64,000 nt of DNA from Gossypium raimondii (lineage: Eukaryota > Streptophyta > Magnoliopsida > Malvales > Malvaceae), in contig NC_068575.1 in NCBI RefSeq assembly GCF_025698545.1, positions 55,747,980 through 55,811,979 of the forward strand. The letters are read 5' to 3'. The translations under genes were made by a program, and so were the position numbers. The notes under the pieces were generated by a model. That model was not told where the DNA came from. It worked only from the letters and a program-made list of their open reading frames with translations, and did no database searches. Positions 12,100-23,778 of this stretch are shown here, in pieces. How positions within the stretch are numbered: the stretch's first letter is position 1; the number at the start of each line of letters is the position of its first letter.

Positions 12100-13955
12100 G
12101 CAAGTCACCCATTAATAGAGACGATCAATGATCAATATATGAAGTCTGCAAAAATTATACAAGTTTTCACTCTCTTAACAATAGCAGCAAAAGGAAGATT
12201 CACATTAATAGAGACGATCTGATATGAAATAAAGGCTACTTAATTTGGGACTGGAATTTGCATATATACAGGATTCCGTATAACGACAATGGGACACATT
12301 ATGATGGAAATAAACCTTCCATAAAATTCCAAGCCAATTGAATGAGCTGATAAGACGGTGACTAGCACCTTCTAGTCCAAAAACCACTAAGCAACAACCA
12401 ACAATCAACCATGCCATGATAGCAACTATTGAAATGAGATGAAGCATTAAGAATGGCTAAAAGAGTAGGTACAGCAGTAAGACTTGCAAAATGTTCTACC
12501 ATAGAGTTATTAGATAAAAGAAAGGCAGTACTGCATCTGATCTCAACAATAGAATCTTCCACCATTGAATCCTCACCCTCGACCATCTCACCTCAGCCAG
12601 GTAATTTTTTTTGAAAACCCTAATCTATTAAATCTATATCTATCTATCTATATGTATGTAAACTGAAAACGGCTCGAATGAGTTGATGTGTTAATGCGTT
12701 TTGCAGAGTTGGGCACTGTGCAGGAAACAACGGAATTGGGTTGAATCCTGCAATGAAAAGGTGAGTTTTTGAGACATCAGAAATTTTGGATTCTTGAATG
12801 CTCTCTGCTTTTTCGTCAATGAGAAACATTGAGTAATAATAGAAACTGTAAGGAAATTTAGCAAAAATAGCGATAAGAGAAGGAGATGATGCATAGCTCT
12901 TATACTTGGGAGTTGTCATTTGGTTTGTAAGTGGGAGAGAATTGGTTGATACTTCCTGTCTTTGCCGAGCAAGTTAGACATGTTCGTGTAAGGGCTAATT
13001 CGTTAGCCTTGCAATATTTGCACGTTGGAGGTTGAAAAGGAAGCAAAAACAGATTCAACAAAGATGGAAAAGGAAAACTAGACGACTGAGGGTATTCGGA
13101 AAGTAATGGGGAAAAGGAAAATGAGGAAAATATAATGATTTCCTGTCATTTAATTTATTTTCGTTTTCATTTTTTCATGAAAAACAATATTTATAATTAA
13201 ATATAAAAATTTTAATTAAGTTATATTTTGATATAAAAAATAATTTATATTAATAAATAATCCAAATTGTTTATAGTCGAATTATGATGAATCATTGTTG
13301 GTTCGATTATAAATTGCAATATTTAATACGCCATTAAAAATTTTAGCACTCAAGTTAATTGAGGATTTTTCACTTGGTAATCCTCAAGAGTCGTGAATAT
13401 TGATCATTTTTTCTCATTTGTCCAATTTACCGTCGACTTTCTCAGATCCTTGCATTCTTGGCATCATGTTTTTTTGTCAGTATTCATCTAATCTTCAAAG
13501 TCCTCTTCATTCACTGGTTGGATATTTTTCGCTACTAGCTAACAATTGTTTTATCATCGTCGACGCATCAATTCACCACCCCCATCTTTAAATATGTCAC
13601 GGCATATTTCTTTGATGTGATGATAACACCTACAATTAAAATACATGTTAGGGAGAGTTTTGTTGCAAAAGTAAACAAATTTATTATGACATCAACTCCA
13701 TAAAAAAGGTTTTTTTATTACATATTTGTTGTTAAAAATAATTTTAATTATAAGCCAAAATCACATTTAAAAGAGAAGAGATACATAAGCGAATATTTTT
13801 AGTTTTTTAAAATTTGTTTTTTTCTTTATGGAAACATACTAAAATTTATATAATACGAAAATAAACCACGGTTTAAAACTCATAACAAATGAAAACTAAA
13901 AAGATCGACCCTTAAAAACAGACTAAACTTGTTGTCTAAAACAAATACCTAACAT
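12100..13955. other. Intergenic, unexplained, with one exon-like stretch
   Basis: Near 12705-12760 there is an exon-like segment on the plus strand: an acceptor-like tttgcag, about 55 bases open in one frame (GHCAGNNGIGLNPAMKR), then the donor gtgagt at 12761. I do not recognise the peptide and no continuing gene is visible. A (TATC)n microsatellite lies at 12636-12653. From 13100 on the sequence is AT-rich without signal. Confidence 0.35.
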
Positions 13956-13959
13956 TATC

Positions 13960-14340
13960 CCAGGCATAGTATCTTGATCCCCCGATATTTCAAAGACCTA
14001 CATTGAAAGCATCGGAAGTCCTCTTCTTTGCTAAGAACTAAAACTTTCCTTTGGGACATGAACCGATCCCCAACGAGAAAACCGAATACCAAGTCTCAAA
14101 TCCACCTCACCAAAGCTCTCTGATTTCTTTGCGACCCCCCATCAACTCCTCAGCGATTGTCTATAGCAGCCTACCATAATATTCCACCGTCGCTTAGGGT
14201 TTCTCAACTGCGTTCACCCCTGACGGTCATTTTCAACCGCTTATGCTACAAAATTCGGCACTCTTCCTAATAGATAAGTAATCCTCTCCCTTCTTAAACC
14301 TTCTATAGTCAAACAATGCGCCAGTTTGTTGCCCATTCAT
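13960..14340. other. GC-richer island of unknown origin
   Basis: This ~380-base stretch is clearly less AT-rich than its surroundings and does not look like simple repeat. All frames have several stops on both strands. It could be a decayed LINE or a gene fragment; I cannot name it. Confidence 0.3.
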
Positions 14341-14752
14341 GATATGTGCTTAAATTCACATTTTTTAAAGCTTAAGCTTAAAATTTATTTGAAAATTGAA
14401 TATATGTATTAAATACTAGAATTATTATATGAATTTTAATTAATCAAATTAATCGTTTGATATGCATTCACTAATATCAACAATTAGTAAGTACATTATT
14501 TTTAAAATAAAATTTTAAAAAGTAAAGTAAATAAGATAGCCTGATTTCTAAATGTAAATTCATTATTTGTAAAAATAAAATAGATTTGAATATTTATTAT
14601 TTGAATCAAAATAATTCATCGATAAAAATAAAATAAATTGTGATAATAAATATTCAGAAATCAATATCCACATTAATTTATAACTTATATATAAATAATA
14701 ATAATTAAAATATCGAATTCATAAAAAGTAAATATAAGTAAATAGTTTTTAG

Positions 14753-15260
14753 AAGGCATAATAATTTATATGGTCTTCTAATTTTATAAAAAAATTTATT
14801 TTAGTTCTCCAATTAATTTTGTCTTTTAGTTTTTAACTTATAATTTTGTTAAATTACTTGAAATGAATGAAAAAATTAACGTTTTTTAATTTTACTTGAC
14901 GTTGTATACATGTGGATTGCCACGTGGATGACACGTCAATATTTAATTAATTTTAATTTTAAAAATTTAAGAAAATATATATACAAAATATTTTTAAAAT
15001 TAAAATTATTAAAATTATTTATAAATTTGATAACAATTATTTAAAAACATTTAATTAATTTTAAAAATTAATTAAATGTTAACGTGTCATTTATATAGCA
15101 ATTCACATGATATAAATTAACAAATTTAATTTTTTATTTAATTTAAAGTGATTTGATAAAAATATAAACTCATTTAATAAAAAATAAAAAATAAAAAATA
15201 AAAAATTAAATGGAAGATTAAAATATTTTTTTGGTAAAATTGGAGATAAATTTTTATGAA
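14753..15260. repeat. Foldback (MITE-like) element, 'ccacgtggatgacac' family, copy 1
   Basis: The left half (ggcataataatttatatggt ... gattgccacgtggatgacac) is an inverted, diverged copy of the right half (aacgtgtcatttatatagca ... taaaattggag). The same layout and the words 'aattttataaaa', 'taaattactt' and 'gtggattgccacgtggatga' recur in the copy at 37923-38393. Non-coding. Borders are approximate and no clear target duplication is seen. Confidence 0.65.
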
Positions 15261-15541
15261 AAAGTTATGTAGATGCCATTTTCTATCTAGGGACTGGGGG
15301 CTGTGGCTTTGTATCGTGTATGCGACCATGCGCACGCAATGAACGAAGTTCAACTCTGCACGCAAACTACATCACTTCTTCCTACCATTTCCCTTCTGTA
15401 CGGATAACGAGAAGATTTATCTTAGGCGACGTTATTTTACCTACTACTGCCGGTAACCCTATCCTTTCCACTTTATAGCAGTGACCTTTTCCTCCGGTCT
15501 CATAATCCTTTTAATTTCCCTTTACGAAGACTCTCGAGATC

Positions 15542-15549
15542 TATAAAAG
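15542..15549 (+). promoter_or_regulatory. TATA box of the ATI gene
   Basis: tataaaag lies in a GC-rich setting about 100 bases before the leader-intron donor at 15644. Transcription probably starts near 15570. Confidence 0.6.
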
Positions 15550-15643
15550 TTCACCCAGATTCCCATATTCACTTCTCGAAACAGTTAATTCATCGTTTCT
15601 GTCTCCGATTGATCTGGTGCTCCTACCTTTTAGATCTCTCCCT

Positions 15644-16539
15644 GTAAGTTTTGCTCTCAAGTCTTTTAAGTTTTCGTCTTCCTTCTTCTTTTTTTTTCTC
15701 TTTTATCCTTTTAAATTTGACAAAACCAGAATTATTAATTATTGATCTGATCATCTTTCTATTATCTGTTGACGGTGACTAGTCTTCTCTTGTTGTTGTT
15801 TTTTATTTTAATTTTTTTATACTTTTGATGTTTAATCATTTCTTGTAATCATCGCATGGCTATGCTACGGTTGATACGGTTTTCTGATCTCTTTTTCCTT
15901 TGATTAATTTCTCATGTATAGTTGGATATCTACATGATTCATTAAGTAAGTCGATTTTGGTTAGATTGATTTGAATTGTTGGTTGGGACTTGATATGGAT
16001 TTGGTGGAACTTATTTAATGGTTTTCTTTTAACAGGCAGATGGAAAAAAAATCCTGGAACTGTTAAGGTTTATTTAATAAGTATATATAACATGGTATTG
16101 ATGTTTCCCTGAATCGATTGACCCGCTTGTTGGAAAATTTCACGGATGCGATTATTATTAATAATTTATTAAAAAAATTGGCCTGCCATGGTGGTTTCAG
16201 TAAATTTTCTTGTGTGAGGGAAAGATAAATTTGGCAAGTACTTTGTATTCCCTTTGATTGAGGAAAATAGATCACTTAAAATGTTATTTTCATATTATTT
16301 CTCTGTCAAACTTGGTATGTTCATGTTGATAAACATGAAATTGCTTTGAGTTCTTTTAATTTTGTTAATTTGTGGTTTTATAGTTTTATTCGGTTGCTAT
16401 TTCATGGTTGACTGCTTTTACTATTATCTTCCTCTAAGCTCCCGCTCTCTTTCTCAATAAGGAAAACAAGTTTATGGAATCCTTTATTTTTGTTTTCATT
16501 GTTTGTTAAAGTAATTAATATGATGCCTATGAACTCTAG
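15644..16539 (+). other. Leader intron in the 5' UTR of the ATI gene
   Basis: The donor cct|gtaagt (15643/15644) and acceptor ctctag|g (16539/16540) bracket a T-rich 896-base stretch without a usable start in frame. The remaining leader then runs 20 bases to the ATG at 16559. Confidence 0.55.
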
Positions 16540-16558
16540 GAAGCATTAAATCTTGAGA

Positions 16559-18419
16559 ATGGATGATAATGGTGAAAAAGAGGAAAATATCCCACGTGGG
16601 AATGAATGGGAAGTTGTGTCCTTAACTGCATCTGCATATGCTGCCGCTCCTGGTCCAAAAGAAGTTGAAACAAAGGATGATAACAAGGGTGATTCATATG
16701 AAGTAGGGGAAGCAGAAACTTCTCATGCTTTATTCATGTCTGGTCACTTTGTCTTCCCCCCTAGCGAGCATGAGAATTTGCCATTGGAACCCGAGAATAG
16801 TAGTGAACGTGTAGGCAAGGACGTGGTCCATGAATTAGGTGTTGTAGAAGAAGGTGGTAGATCTAGGACAAAGGAAGAAGAAGAAGATTGGTCTTTGAGA
16901 GGGTTGAATGTGCATGAAGAATTTTCAGGTATGCAATTTTTTGATAAAAAACATGGTACAGAGTTTGATGAAGGAACAACACTGCAAGGACTGGATTTGA
17001 TTGACAAGGGCCAGAGTTTGTATAGTGCTGCGACATTTGGTTCTTTCCATAGTGAGGAAGCACTTGGTGGAACAACCACCTTTGGTGAGGATGCCACTGT
17101 TTCTGAACTTATTGAAGCTTCTGAGCAAGGCTTAGGTTTTCCTTCAGATATCCCTCAGTCCCCAAAGCCTCAAGATGATAAATGTGATGCCTCTGATCTC
17201 CCATGCGAAGCTTGGTGGAAGAGAAGAGCAGTTTCATTGTATGTTCATGCAAAAGAGACAAATACATTTTGGTCCGTTTTCATTGCTGCAGCTGTGATGG
17301 GCCTTGTGATTCTTGGGCAGCGTTGGCAACAAGAGAGGTGGCAGGCATTGCAACTTAAGTGGCAGCTCAGCATCAACAACGAGGTATATTTATTGATTGC
17401 TAATTGATGTATATTTTTACTTTCCTTTGTATTTGTGTCAAATAAATACCCGAACTTGGGTACGAGGATATGACCTTCTAAAGACCCATGAAATACATGG
17501 ACAAACTTAGAAAATATTAAATATACCTGTTTCGGGTACATACCTGCATCCAACACTCGCACTTGAGCCTGAATAACATAGCTGTCAAGTATTTACTTTC
17601 GTGAAGAGCCTCCAAATAGATGGTTGTGTACAGAGGCAAAGCTAAGGGGGCTGGCATGGGTCTTGGCTCCCCCGAAAAATGAAAATTTTTATTTTAGTCC
17701 CTCTAAAAATAATAAAATTGCAAATTAGTTTGTGGTAAAATTGCACTTTGGCCCCCCTTAAATTTGAAAAAAAATTCTATTTAGTCCCTTCAAAATTAAT
17801 GAAATTATAAATTAATACATGTAAAATTACATTTGAATCTTAAAAATTTTATAATTCAATTCTGACCCTCCTAAAAAAATTTCTAGCAAAACCCTTGGTT
17901 GTGTAACCTTTTGTAGAAGGAAAGCCTATTGCTTGGGTAGACGAGATAGTGAGAAACAAAAGAAAAGTTACGAAAGAAAATAAGATCCTACTATTTTTTC
18001 TGTTCTTTGCTGTATGTTAATATTAATTGGTTTAGAAAAGATATGCTTGCCAACTGTTTATTCTACAATATCGAAGTTTATGAGGCTTGTTAACTGTTTA
18101 TTTCTAAAATTGAATTCTTGGAAGTTGGAATAGCTGTTTGTTGTAGGCGGCTGTCTTAGAGCTAAACTGTTATAGTATTGTGCATATTGAGTGTGCTTCT
18201 TAATTTTCTTTCCCTTTGCTTCGTCCCTCTTCTCTTTCTCTCGTCTGTGATTGACTTGACTGTGCCTTTGGGATATTTTTGACCTTGCTTTTTCATCTTT
18301 TGGGTTTTTGACAGAAGACTGGTAGGGTGCTCGATTCCATATATCGTCTTAAAGAAGTCATCGTTGGTGGCCACCGTCGAGGTTCTTTTGTGAGGGGCAC
18401 CTTCCCTGGTGACAGCTAA
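16559..18419 (+). CDS. ATG8-interacting protein (ATI1/ATI2-like), selective autophagy adaptor of ER/plastid
   Basis: ATI proteins are plant-specific membrane proteins that bind ATG8 and mark ER- and plastid-derived bodies for vacuolar turnover, mainly under carbon starvation or salt stress. Two coding exons, 16559-17383 and 18315-18419, join in phase 0 (309 aa). An upstream in-frame TTG is not used; the first ATG starts MDDNGEKEEN. An ATG8-interacting motif candidate is W17-E-V-V20, followed by the family signature SLTASAYAAAPGP. ALFMSGHFVFPPSEHENLPL (57-76) is also conserved. One transmembrane segment lies at about 238-254 after YVHAKETNTFW, and a basic tail follows (LGQRWQQERWQALQLKWQ). The long acidic middle looks disordered. 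The 931-base intron carries a dispersed repeat. ATI1 and ATI2 arose by duplication in Arabidopsis, so I do not choose between the names. Confidence 0.9.
17636..17895. repeat. Dispersed repeat inside the ATI intron
   Basis: gaggcaaagctaagggggct, then 'ttttagtccctctaaaaata' and 'aattgcactttggcccccct', and finally 'ctagcaaaacccttgg'. Similar text is present at about 8700-9150. Non-coding; class unknown. Confidence 0.45.
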
Positions 18420-20850
18420 AAGTTGTGATGATGATGATGAAAAAGCATAGTAAGAGAGAAATGAGATGGAGATTGATTTGGGTGTTAATGTGTTGGTTTG
18501 CTGTTTGATTAACTTATTTGTCTTAATCTCTCATGATAAGCTACATAGCTGCTGCATGTTGAAAGAGTATGCAATTTATGTTTATATTGTTACCATTGTC
18601 TGCGATTAAAAAAGCTATGTTAGGTCTTGCTTCTCACGTTTAGTTACCACTGGAATTATTATCTGCTAATCTCATATTGGGAAGTTGGCAATACGCTCCC
18701 ACTTGAGGACTCCCCTTTGGTCATTTCCTCTATGATTTGATGTATCATTTTACCTGCCATGAAAGCTAGAAAATATTAGACAAAAAAAAAAAAAAAGCTA
18801 GTAAAAAAGCTACACTTTTATAGATTTTCATATTCTTGATGTGTTTCTAATAAATAAGCAAAAGAAGATAATATTCAGTTTTTCATCCATGATTAGTATT
18901 TTGGTACTATTTATAGTGCCAATAATTTCATACCTTCATTAATAATGTTGTTCAGTTGTATTTCCCATTTAATTATATTGTCAGATTCAAAACCTGAATT
19001 CTTTTCTCTTAAATCAAGGTATGCTTCAATTCAGACACTAATTTCTTTTAAGATTACTCTTTCTAATAATAATGTTTTTAATGATTGAACGTTTACTATT
19101 GCACTCAATAGTCAATACATGTCCTGTACAAAGAGAAGTTTCCTGTACTTGGGTGTTTGTTGGCAGAAAGACGGGGAGGATGGAAAAGAGGAAGTTTGAT
19201 TTTGGTCGAATTAGGTTAGGTCCGCTCAATGCACGCCCCATAATAAATTAACTAGGTTTAATCGGTGTAATAACTTAATTTAGGTAAAAAAATATTTCTT
19301 AAAATTTTATATAAATATCAAATGAAATTTTAGTTGAAATAATAAATTTTTTAAAATTCATGATGTAAATATCATTATGCAATTTTTTTATTAATTTTAT
19401 ATAAAAATGTGAAAAAAAAGGGTACACTTATAATAATATAATTTGACTTATAAAAGCATGATTTTATTAATCATTTCACAATTAAGTTGGTACGTGGTTG
19501 ACTTGTAACGCCAATTTAATAAAAGATTTTAAAAATAGTATATGAAAGTATAGATATGGATTCTAGTTTGTATTGTTCGGATTTGAATAAAAAATTCTAA
19601 TTCGGATTTCTCTAAACTGTAGGATGATATTGGTTCGGTTTGGTCAATTTTTTATAATTTTTGAACCATTCATCGTAATTCGATTTAGGTTGGTTCGGTT
19701 TTAGTTTTTCTATATTAAATTCTTATTTTGATTTTTAAGACTTATTTTGATAAAATGAGTTGTGTTTTATGGTTTTTAATATTATTTAATGAAAATTAAG
19801 ATTTTTCATAAATATTTATAAAAATATAAAATTTCAAGAACTTTTAAATTATTGTATCTATTTTAAATATAAAATAGTTATTTTTATAGCATAAAATTAA
19901 ATTGCTTATATATTAAATAAAAAAGAATCCAATTGTATCGGGGCAATTGTGTTTTTGAACATGCATTTCATAAATCATCCAAATACCTCGATTTAAGCTG
20001 ATTTTTTTGCAAAGCCATGACTAAACTAGTACAAGATATTATTTATTAATGAAATATGACATTATCTAAAATTGTTAGACTATATGATAAATCTATGTTA
20101 TTATTTAAGTGTCTTATTAAGTTGATGTCATCCTCAACCGGATCACCAACTCAATTAGGAAATTAAGAAAATGTCCTTCGTAATTAAAATAAGTGATATT
20201 ATTTGAGGGTATTTTAGTCTTTTCACTTAAAAAATAAAAATATGCATATAGTAGGATTTGAACCCACGCTAATTGCATTAATAAAACATTTAATTCATAA
20301 TTCAACTAAAGCTTTTCATTGATATTTTTATTACATTTTAATTTTGTTATGTACACTTCATTACTTTCATCGGTTGTATATATTACATTAATAATATGTT
20401 TGATTGAGTTGATGCCATAAGTTAACTCGGTACTGACTCAAGATTGACTACAATACCATAATAAAAAATTAATCTAATTTTTCATTTTAATAACGTACAT
20501 GTTTAATATGTTATTATTAATTAGTTTCAAACTATACGTTTTATTATTTATTTATGTGATTTTTAAATAAATATTTATATTCTAAATTAATGGTTTTCAC
20601 AAATATGCTCGTGTGATAGTATTTCTAGTATTAATTAATTTATTAACTTTTAAGAAATAATATGAATATTTAAATTGGGTTTGGGGTAAAATTTCAAAAT
20701 ACTTGTAGCAAGATGCCAAGATCCAGTTCTGTCTTTTGCGCAGGTGTAATTTGAGCCATTACATCACTAGCTGGGCCTGACATGGGCTGGCCTGCCTGCA
20801 CTTGTCCTCACCAAATTTAAGCAGCTTCTCTTTAACCCTCAGTGGCAGTT
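18420..20850. other. Intergenic: 3' UTR of the ATI gene, then AT-rich repeats
   Basis: The ATI 3' UTR probably ends near 18780-18860, where aataaa-like text follows 'gtttctaataaataagc'. Beyond that the tract is AT-rich. A dispersed repeat is marked separately at 19600-19990. Near 20250 a tRNA T-arm-like string occurs but no tRNA fold was found. Confidence 0.5.
19600..19990. repeat. AT-rich dispersed repeat ('gatattggttcggtt' family), copy 1
   Basis: gatattggttcggtttggtc ... ttggttcggttttag ... 'ataaaatgag' ... 'tttttcataaatattt' runs in the same order as the copy at 41805-42240. Non-coding and diverged. Confidence 0.5.
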
Positions 20851-20852
20851 GT

Positions 20853-20861
20853 GGCGGGAAA
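20853..20861 (-). promoter_or_regulatory. E2F/DP binding site upstream of ORC5
   Basis: The plus-strand text is ggcgggaaa; read on the minus strand it is TTTCCCGCC, a full match to the E2F consensus TTTSSCGS. It lies about 140 bases before the leader-intron donor of the ORC5 gene, where a core promoter would be. Plant ORC genes are known E2F targets. Confidence 0.7.
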
Positions 20862-20998
20862 AGTTATTTTTCACAATTTCTTTTATTCTTCCTAACACCA
20901 AAATCCCAAACCCACTCATTTTAGGGTTCTAAATTCCCCACGGATTATTGAGTTTGGTCGCTTCTCTTCCATTTGGCAAATTTGATTCTCTTAATCAG

Positions 20999-21356
20999 GT
21001 ATTTCTCTTTTTCTATTTTTTTCCATTTCTTTTTTCTGCTTCTGTATCTCTCATTTGTTTGGTTGTCGACAAAAAGTAGAATTAAAAAAACAAAAAGGAA
21101 TGCATTGATGCCTGATTACAGAAAAAACTAAGTAATACTTTCTTTTGCTTGGCTGGAAATTTGTTTTCTCTATCTTCTTAAAATTGTCCGGATTTCCACT
21201 TCTTTATCGGTACAGAATGAAGCGTTTATTTGATTTCCCTTTAGTGTTGAACTGCTATTTCTCTGCTGCTGCTTTTTTTTATTTATCATTCTTATGTAGC
21301 AAGTACTGTTTTCAGTCTGATTTCTTAAAATGGTATTTTTCTTTTAATGTTATCAG
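20999..21356 (+). other. Leader intron in the ORC5 5' UTR
   Basis: Donor aatcag|gtattt (20998/20999) and acceptor ttatcag|tgaatt (21356/21357). The 26-base exon remainder then leads to the ATG at 21383. Predicted from splice signals only. Confidence 0.5.
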
Positions 21357-21382
21357 TGAATTGTTTCTTTAAATGCAAATTA

Positions 21383-23778
21383 ATGGCTACGGAGGAAAGC
21401 CCACAAGTTACACGAAGAGCAACTAGATCTTACTCTGCTTCCAACACTGCCATTGAATCAACAAACCCCCCTGAATCCTACAAACCGACAATCAATGACC
21501 TTGGATTCAGACAGCAACCCCTTAGGTTGGAGGATCTCTTTTCTTCTTTCCCCGGTCGACGTTCTCAAATTCTAGAGCTTTTACGCCTTTTGGGTCCCTT
21601 GAATTCCCCCATGTTTCCTATTTTGGTCTATGGTGGCCCTTCTACTGGGAAAACCAGTGTTACTCTCCAGGTTTTCAGGCATCTAAATCGCCCTTTCATC
21701 TATTCCAGTTGCATTACATGTTACAGTCCAAGGATCTTGTTTGAGTCCATCTTGAACCAGTTGTTGTTTCATAGGAAGGACTCAGGTCATAGTTATTCTA
21801 GCGTAAAACGTTGTGAGAGGCCATCTGATTTTGTTAATTATCTTCGTGAAGCATTGGAGAATGTGATTACTAATCTCAAGGGGAATTCAGGGAAAGTGAG
21901 TTCTAAGATGAGTGGACGGCCTGATGGAACAATGGTTTACTTGGTTTTTGATAATTTGGAGCGCGTTCGAGATTGGGATAAAAGTTCTACCATATTACCC
22001 TTTTTATTCAACCTTAATGATATTTTAAAGATGCCCGAGGTCGGTTTGATCTTTATTAGCAATACCTCACCCGATACATATTACTTAAATATTGGTTATG
22101 CGGAGCCAATCCCTCTTTATTTTCCTGACTACACAGAAGTTGATCTTCGTCATATTTTTATGGCAAATCAAACCAACAGCAGATTGTATGCCTCCTTTCT
22201 TGAGTAAGTACTAAGTACCAAGACCAGAAGCCAACGAACGCTTCTTTTGTGTGTGTCAACTAATGAATCTCTTTCTTCTTTTATGTCACCCAGTGTCGTG
22301 CTAAGGCCTTTCTGTAGAGTTACCAGACAAGTAGACGAATTGGCTGCAGCATTTTCTTCATTATTTAAAAAGTATTCTGAACCCTTAAGTGACAAGGAAG
22401 TTGCACCCAATGAAGAAATGAAGAGAAGGTTGTTTAGTCATATTCGGCCACACATTGCTTCTGCTTTGAATGAAACATTCCAGGTTCGATCTCAGCCACT
22501 CCTCAAAGCTGAAACCAACCAGGAGACAAAGAAAACTAATAGTTCAAGGATGCCGGGAGTTCGAGAAGACTTTGATAAGATAGATTTTCACATGTCTACT
22601 TCTGCAAAGTATCTTCTTATTTCAGCGTTCCTTGCTTCAAGAAACCCTGCTACTCTTGATGCATCATTATTTGATTCAACTGGGGTTTCTGATAGCCACA
22701 AACGAAAGAGGAAGTAAGCACAACAATAACTTTTGTTTTACGAATATACTTCTAGGCCATGGAGCTACAATTGACTATATTGGAAACAACTAGTATGGTA
22801 ATGGCATATAGCTGTTAATTAGAGCTCCCTTATTCTTCTGGAATGAGTTTCTTTAACTCTTCTATTGGACATGCTTTTTTGTTTTATATGCCTGTTATGT
22901 GGAAACTGCAGTTGTGCTTACTGGAAAAACTTCAAGTACAGTCCAAGAGCCTGCCATAATCTTACTCTTGAATATATGGTATAGTATTAACTGATTTAGT
23001 CATGTTTGCACAGCTAATTGAATGAAATGGCATTGTGTTATATGAGCTGCTTCTAATTTTGTATAGAAATTTCCTTTTATTGGTGCTGGTCCGGCTCTTA
23101 ATTGTTAGTACATATAAGTGATCTTTTATAACCTGATGATTCAAAATTGCTTTGATTTCTAAATATCTTTCTTAGATGCTCCATGTTGTCTAAGAACTAA
23201 TAATCTCATTAAACTTTTTGTATGCATCTTTTTTTACTTATAAATATAAACTAAATCTTGACCGAATGCTTTTTGTATAGGGCATCTGAAAAATCAATGG
23301 ATCAAAAGGAAATGGCAGAGCAGGAATTGCTTATGAAAGGGCCTGGAACATTTCCATTGGAGAGGTTATTAGCCATATTTCAGTGTATAACATCTTTAGC
23401 AGAAGATTCCCTTGATGAAGAAGAAAGTCATGAGCTAACAGTTGAGGGAGGTAGTAGAGGACTCATGTCTGATGTACTATTGCAACTGTCCAGTCTATGC
23501 AATGCTAATTTTATTATTAAAGGAGGAAGCTGTCCATTGGAGGGGTCAACTCGATATCGTACTGCAGTAAGTGAAGATTTAGCTTTGAAGGTAATGTCTT
23601 CAACATCTATCTTGTAATTTTCGTGAATTTTCTTTATCTAACATTGTTTGGTTGTTTAGTCACTTTACGTATGTGATTATACTGTCTGTGTATATATAAA
23701 CCATATTGTATTCCCAACTGTATACAGGTCGCAAGGAGCCTTAAGTTCCCTTTATCAAAATACTTATACAGAAGATGA
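21383..23778 (+). CDS. ORC5: Origin recognition complex subunit 5
   Basis: ORC5 is an AAA+ subunit of the six-part complex that binds replication origins and loads MCM helicase. Four coding exons, 21383-22203, 22294-22713, 23281-23590 and 23728-23778, join in frame (1602 nt, 533 aa, the expected plant size). The start is the ATG giving MATEESPQVTRR. An in-frame upstream ATG at 21347 lies inside the likely leader intron and is not used. Walker A is GGPSTGKTS (84-92) and Walker B is VYLVFDNLE (185-193, D190). DTYYLNIGYAEPIPLYFP is the usual sensor-1-side block. The C-terminal part (from about 270) holds the ORC5-specific winged-helix region and ends in KFPLSKYLYRR. All introns are GT-AG. The E2F site upstream fits S-phase expression. 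In Arabidopsis ORC5 is not in this gene neighbourhood, so it probably moved here or was lost there. Confidence 0.95.

Noticed and set aside
16553-16558. Upstream TTG start of the ATI protein
   Set aside because: Non-ATG, and the ATG two codons later matches the family start.
20240-20275. tRNA T-arm-like string (minus strand gcgtgggttcaaatcctact)
   Set aside because: No acceptor stem, anticodon arm or A box could be paired with it. The AT-rich context fits a decayed repeat or chance.
21347-21382. Upstream in-frame start for ORC5 (12 extra codons)
   Set aside because: It precedes the acceptor at 21356, so most of it is intron; ORC5 similarity begins after 21383.
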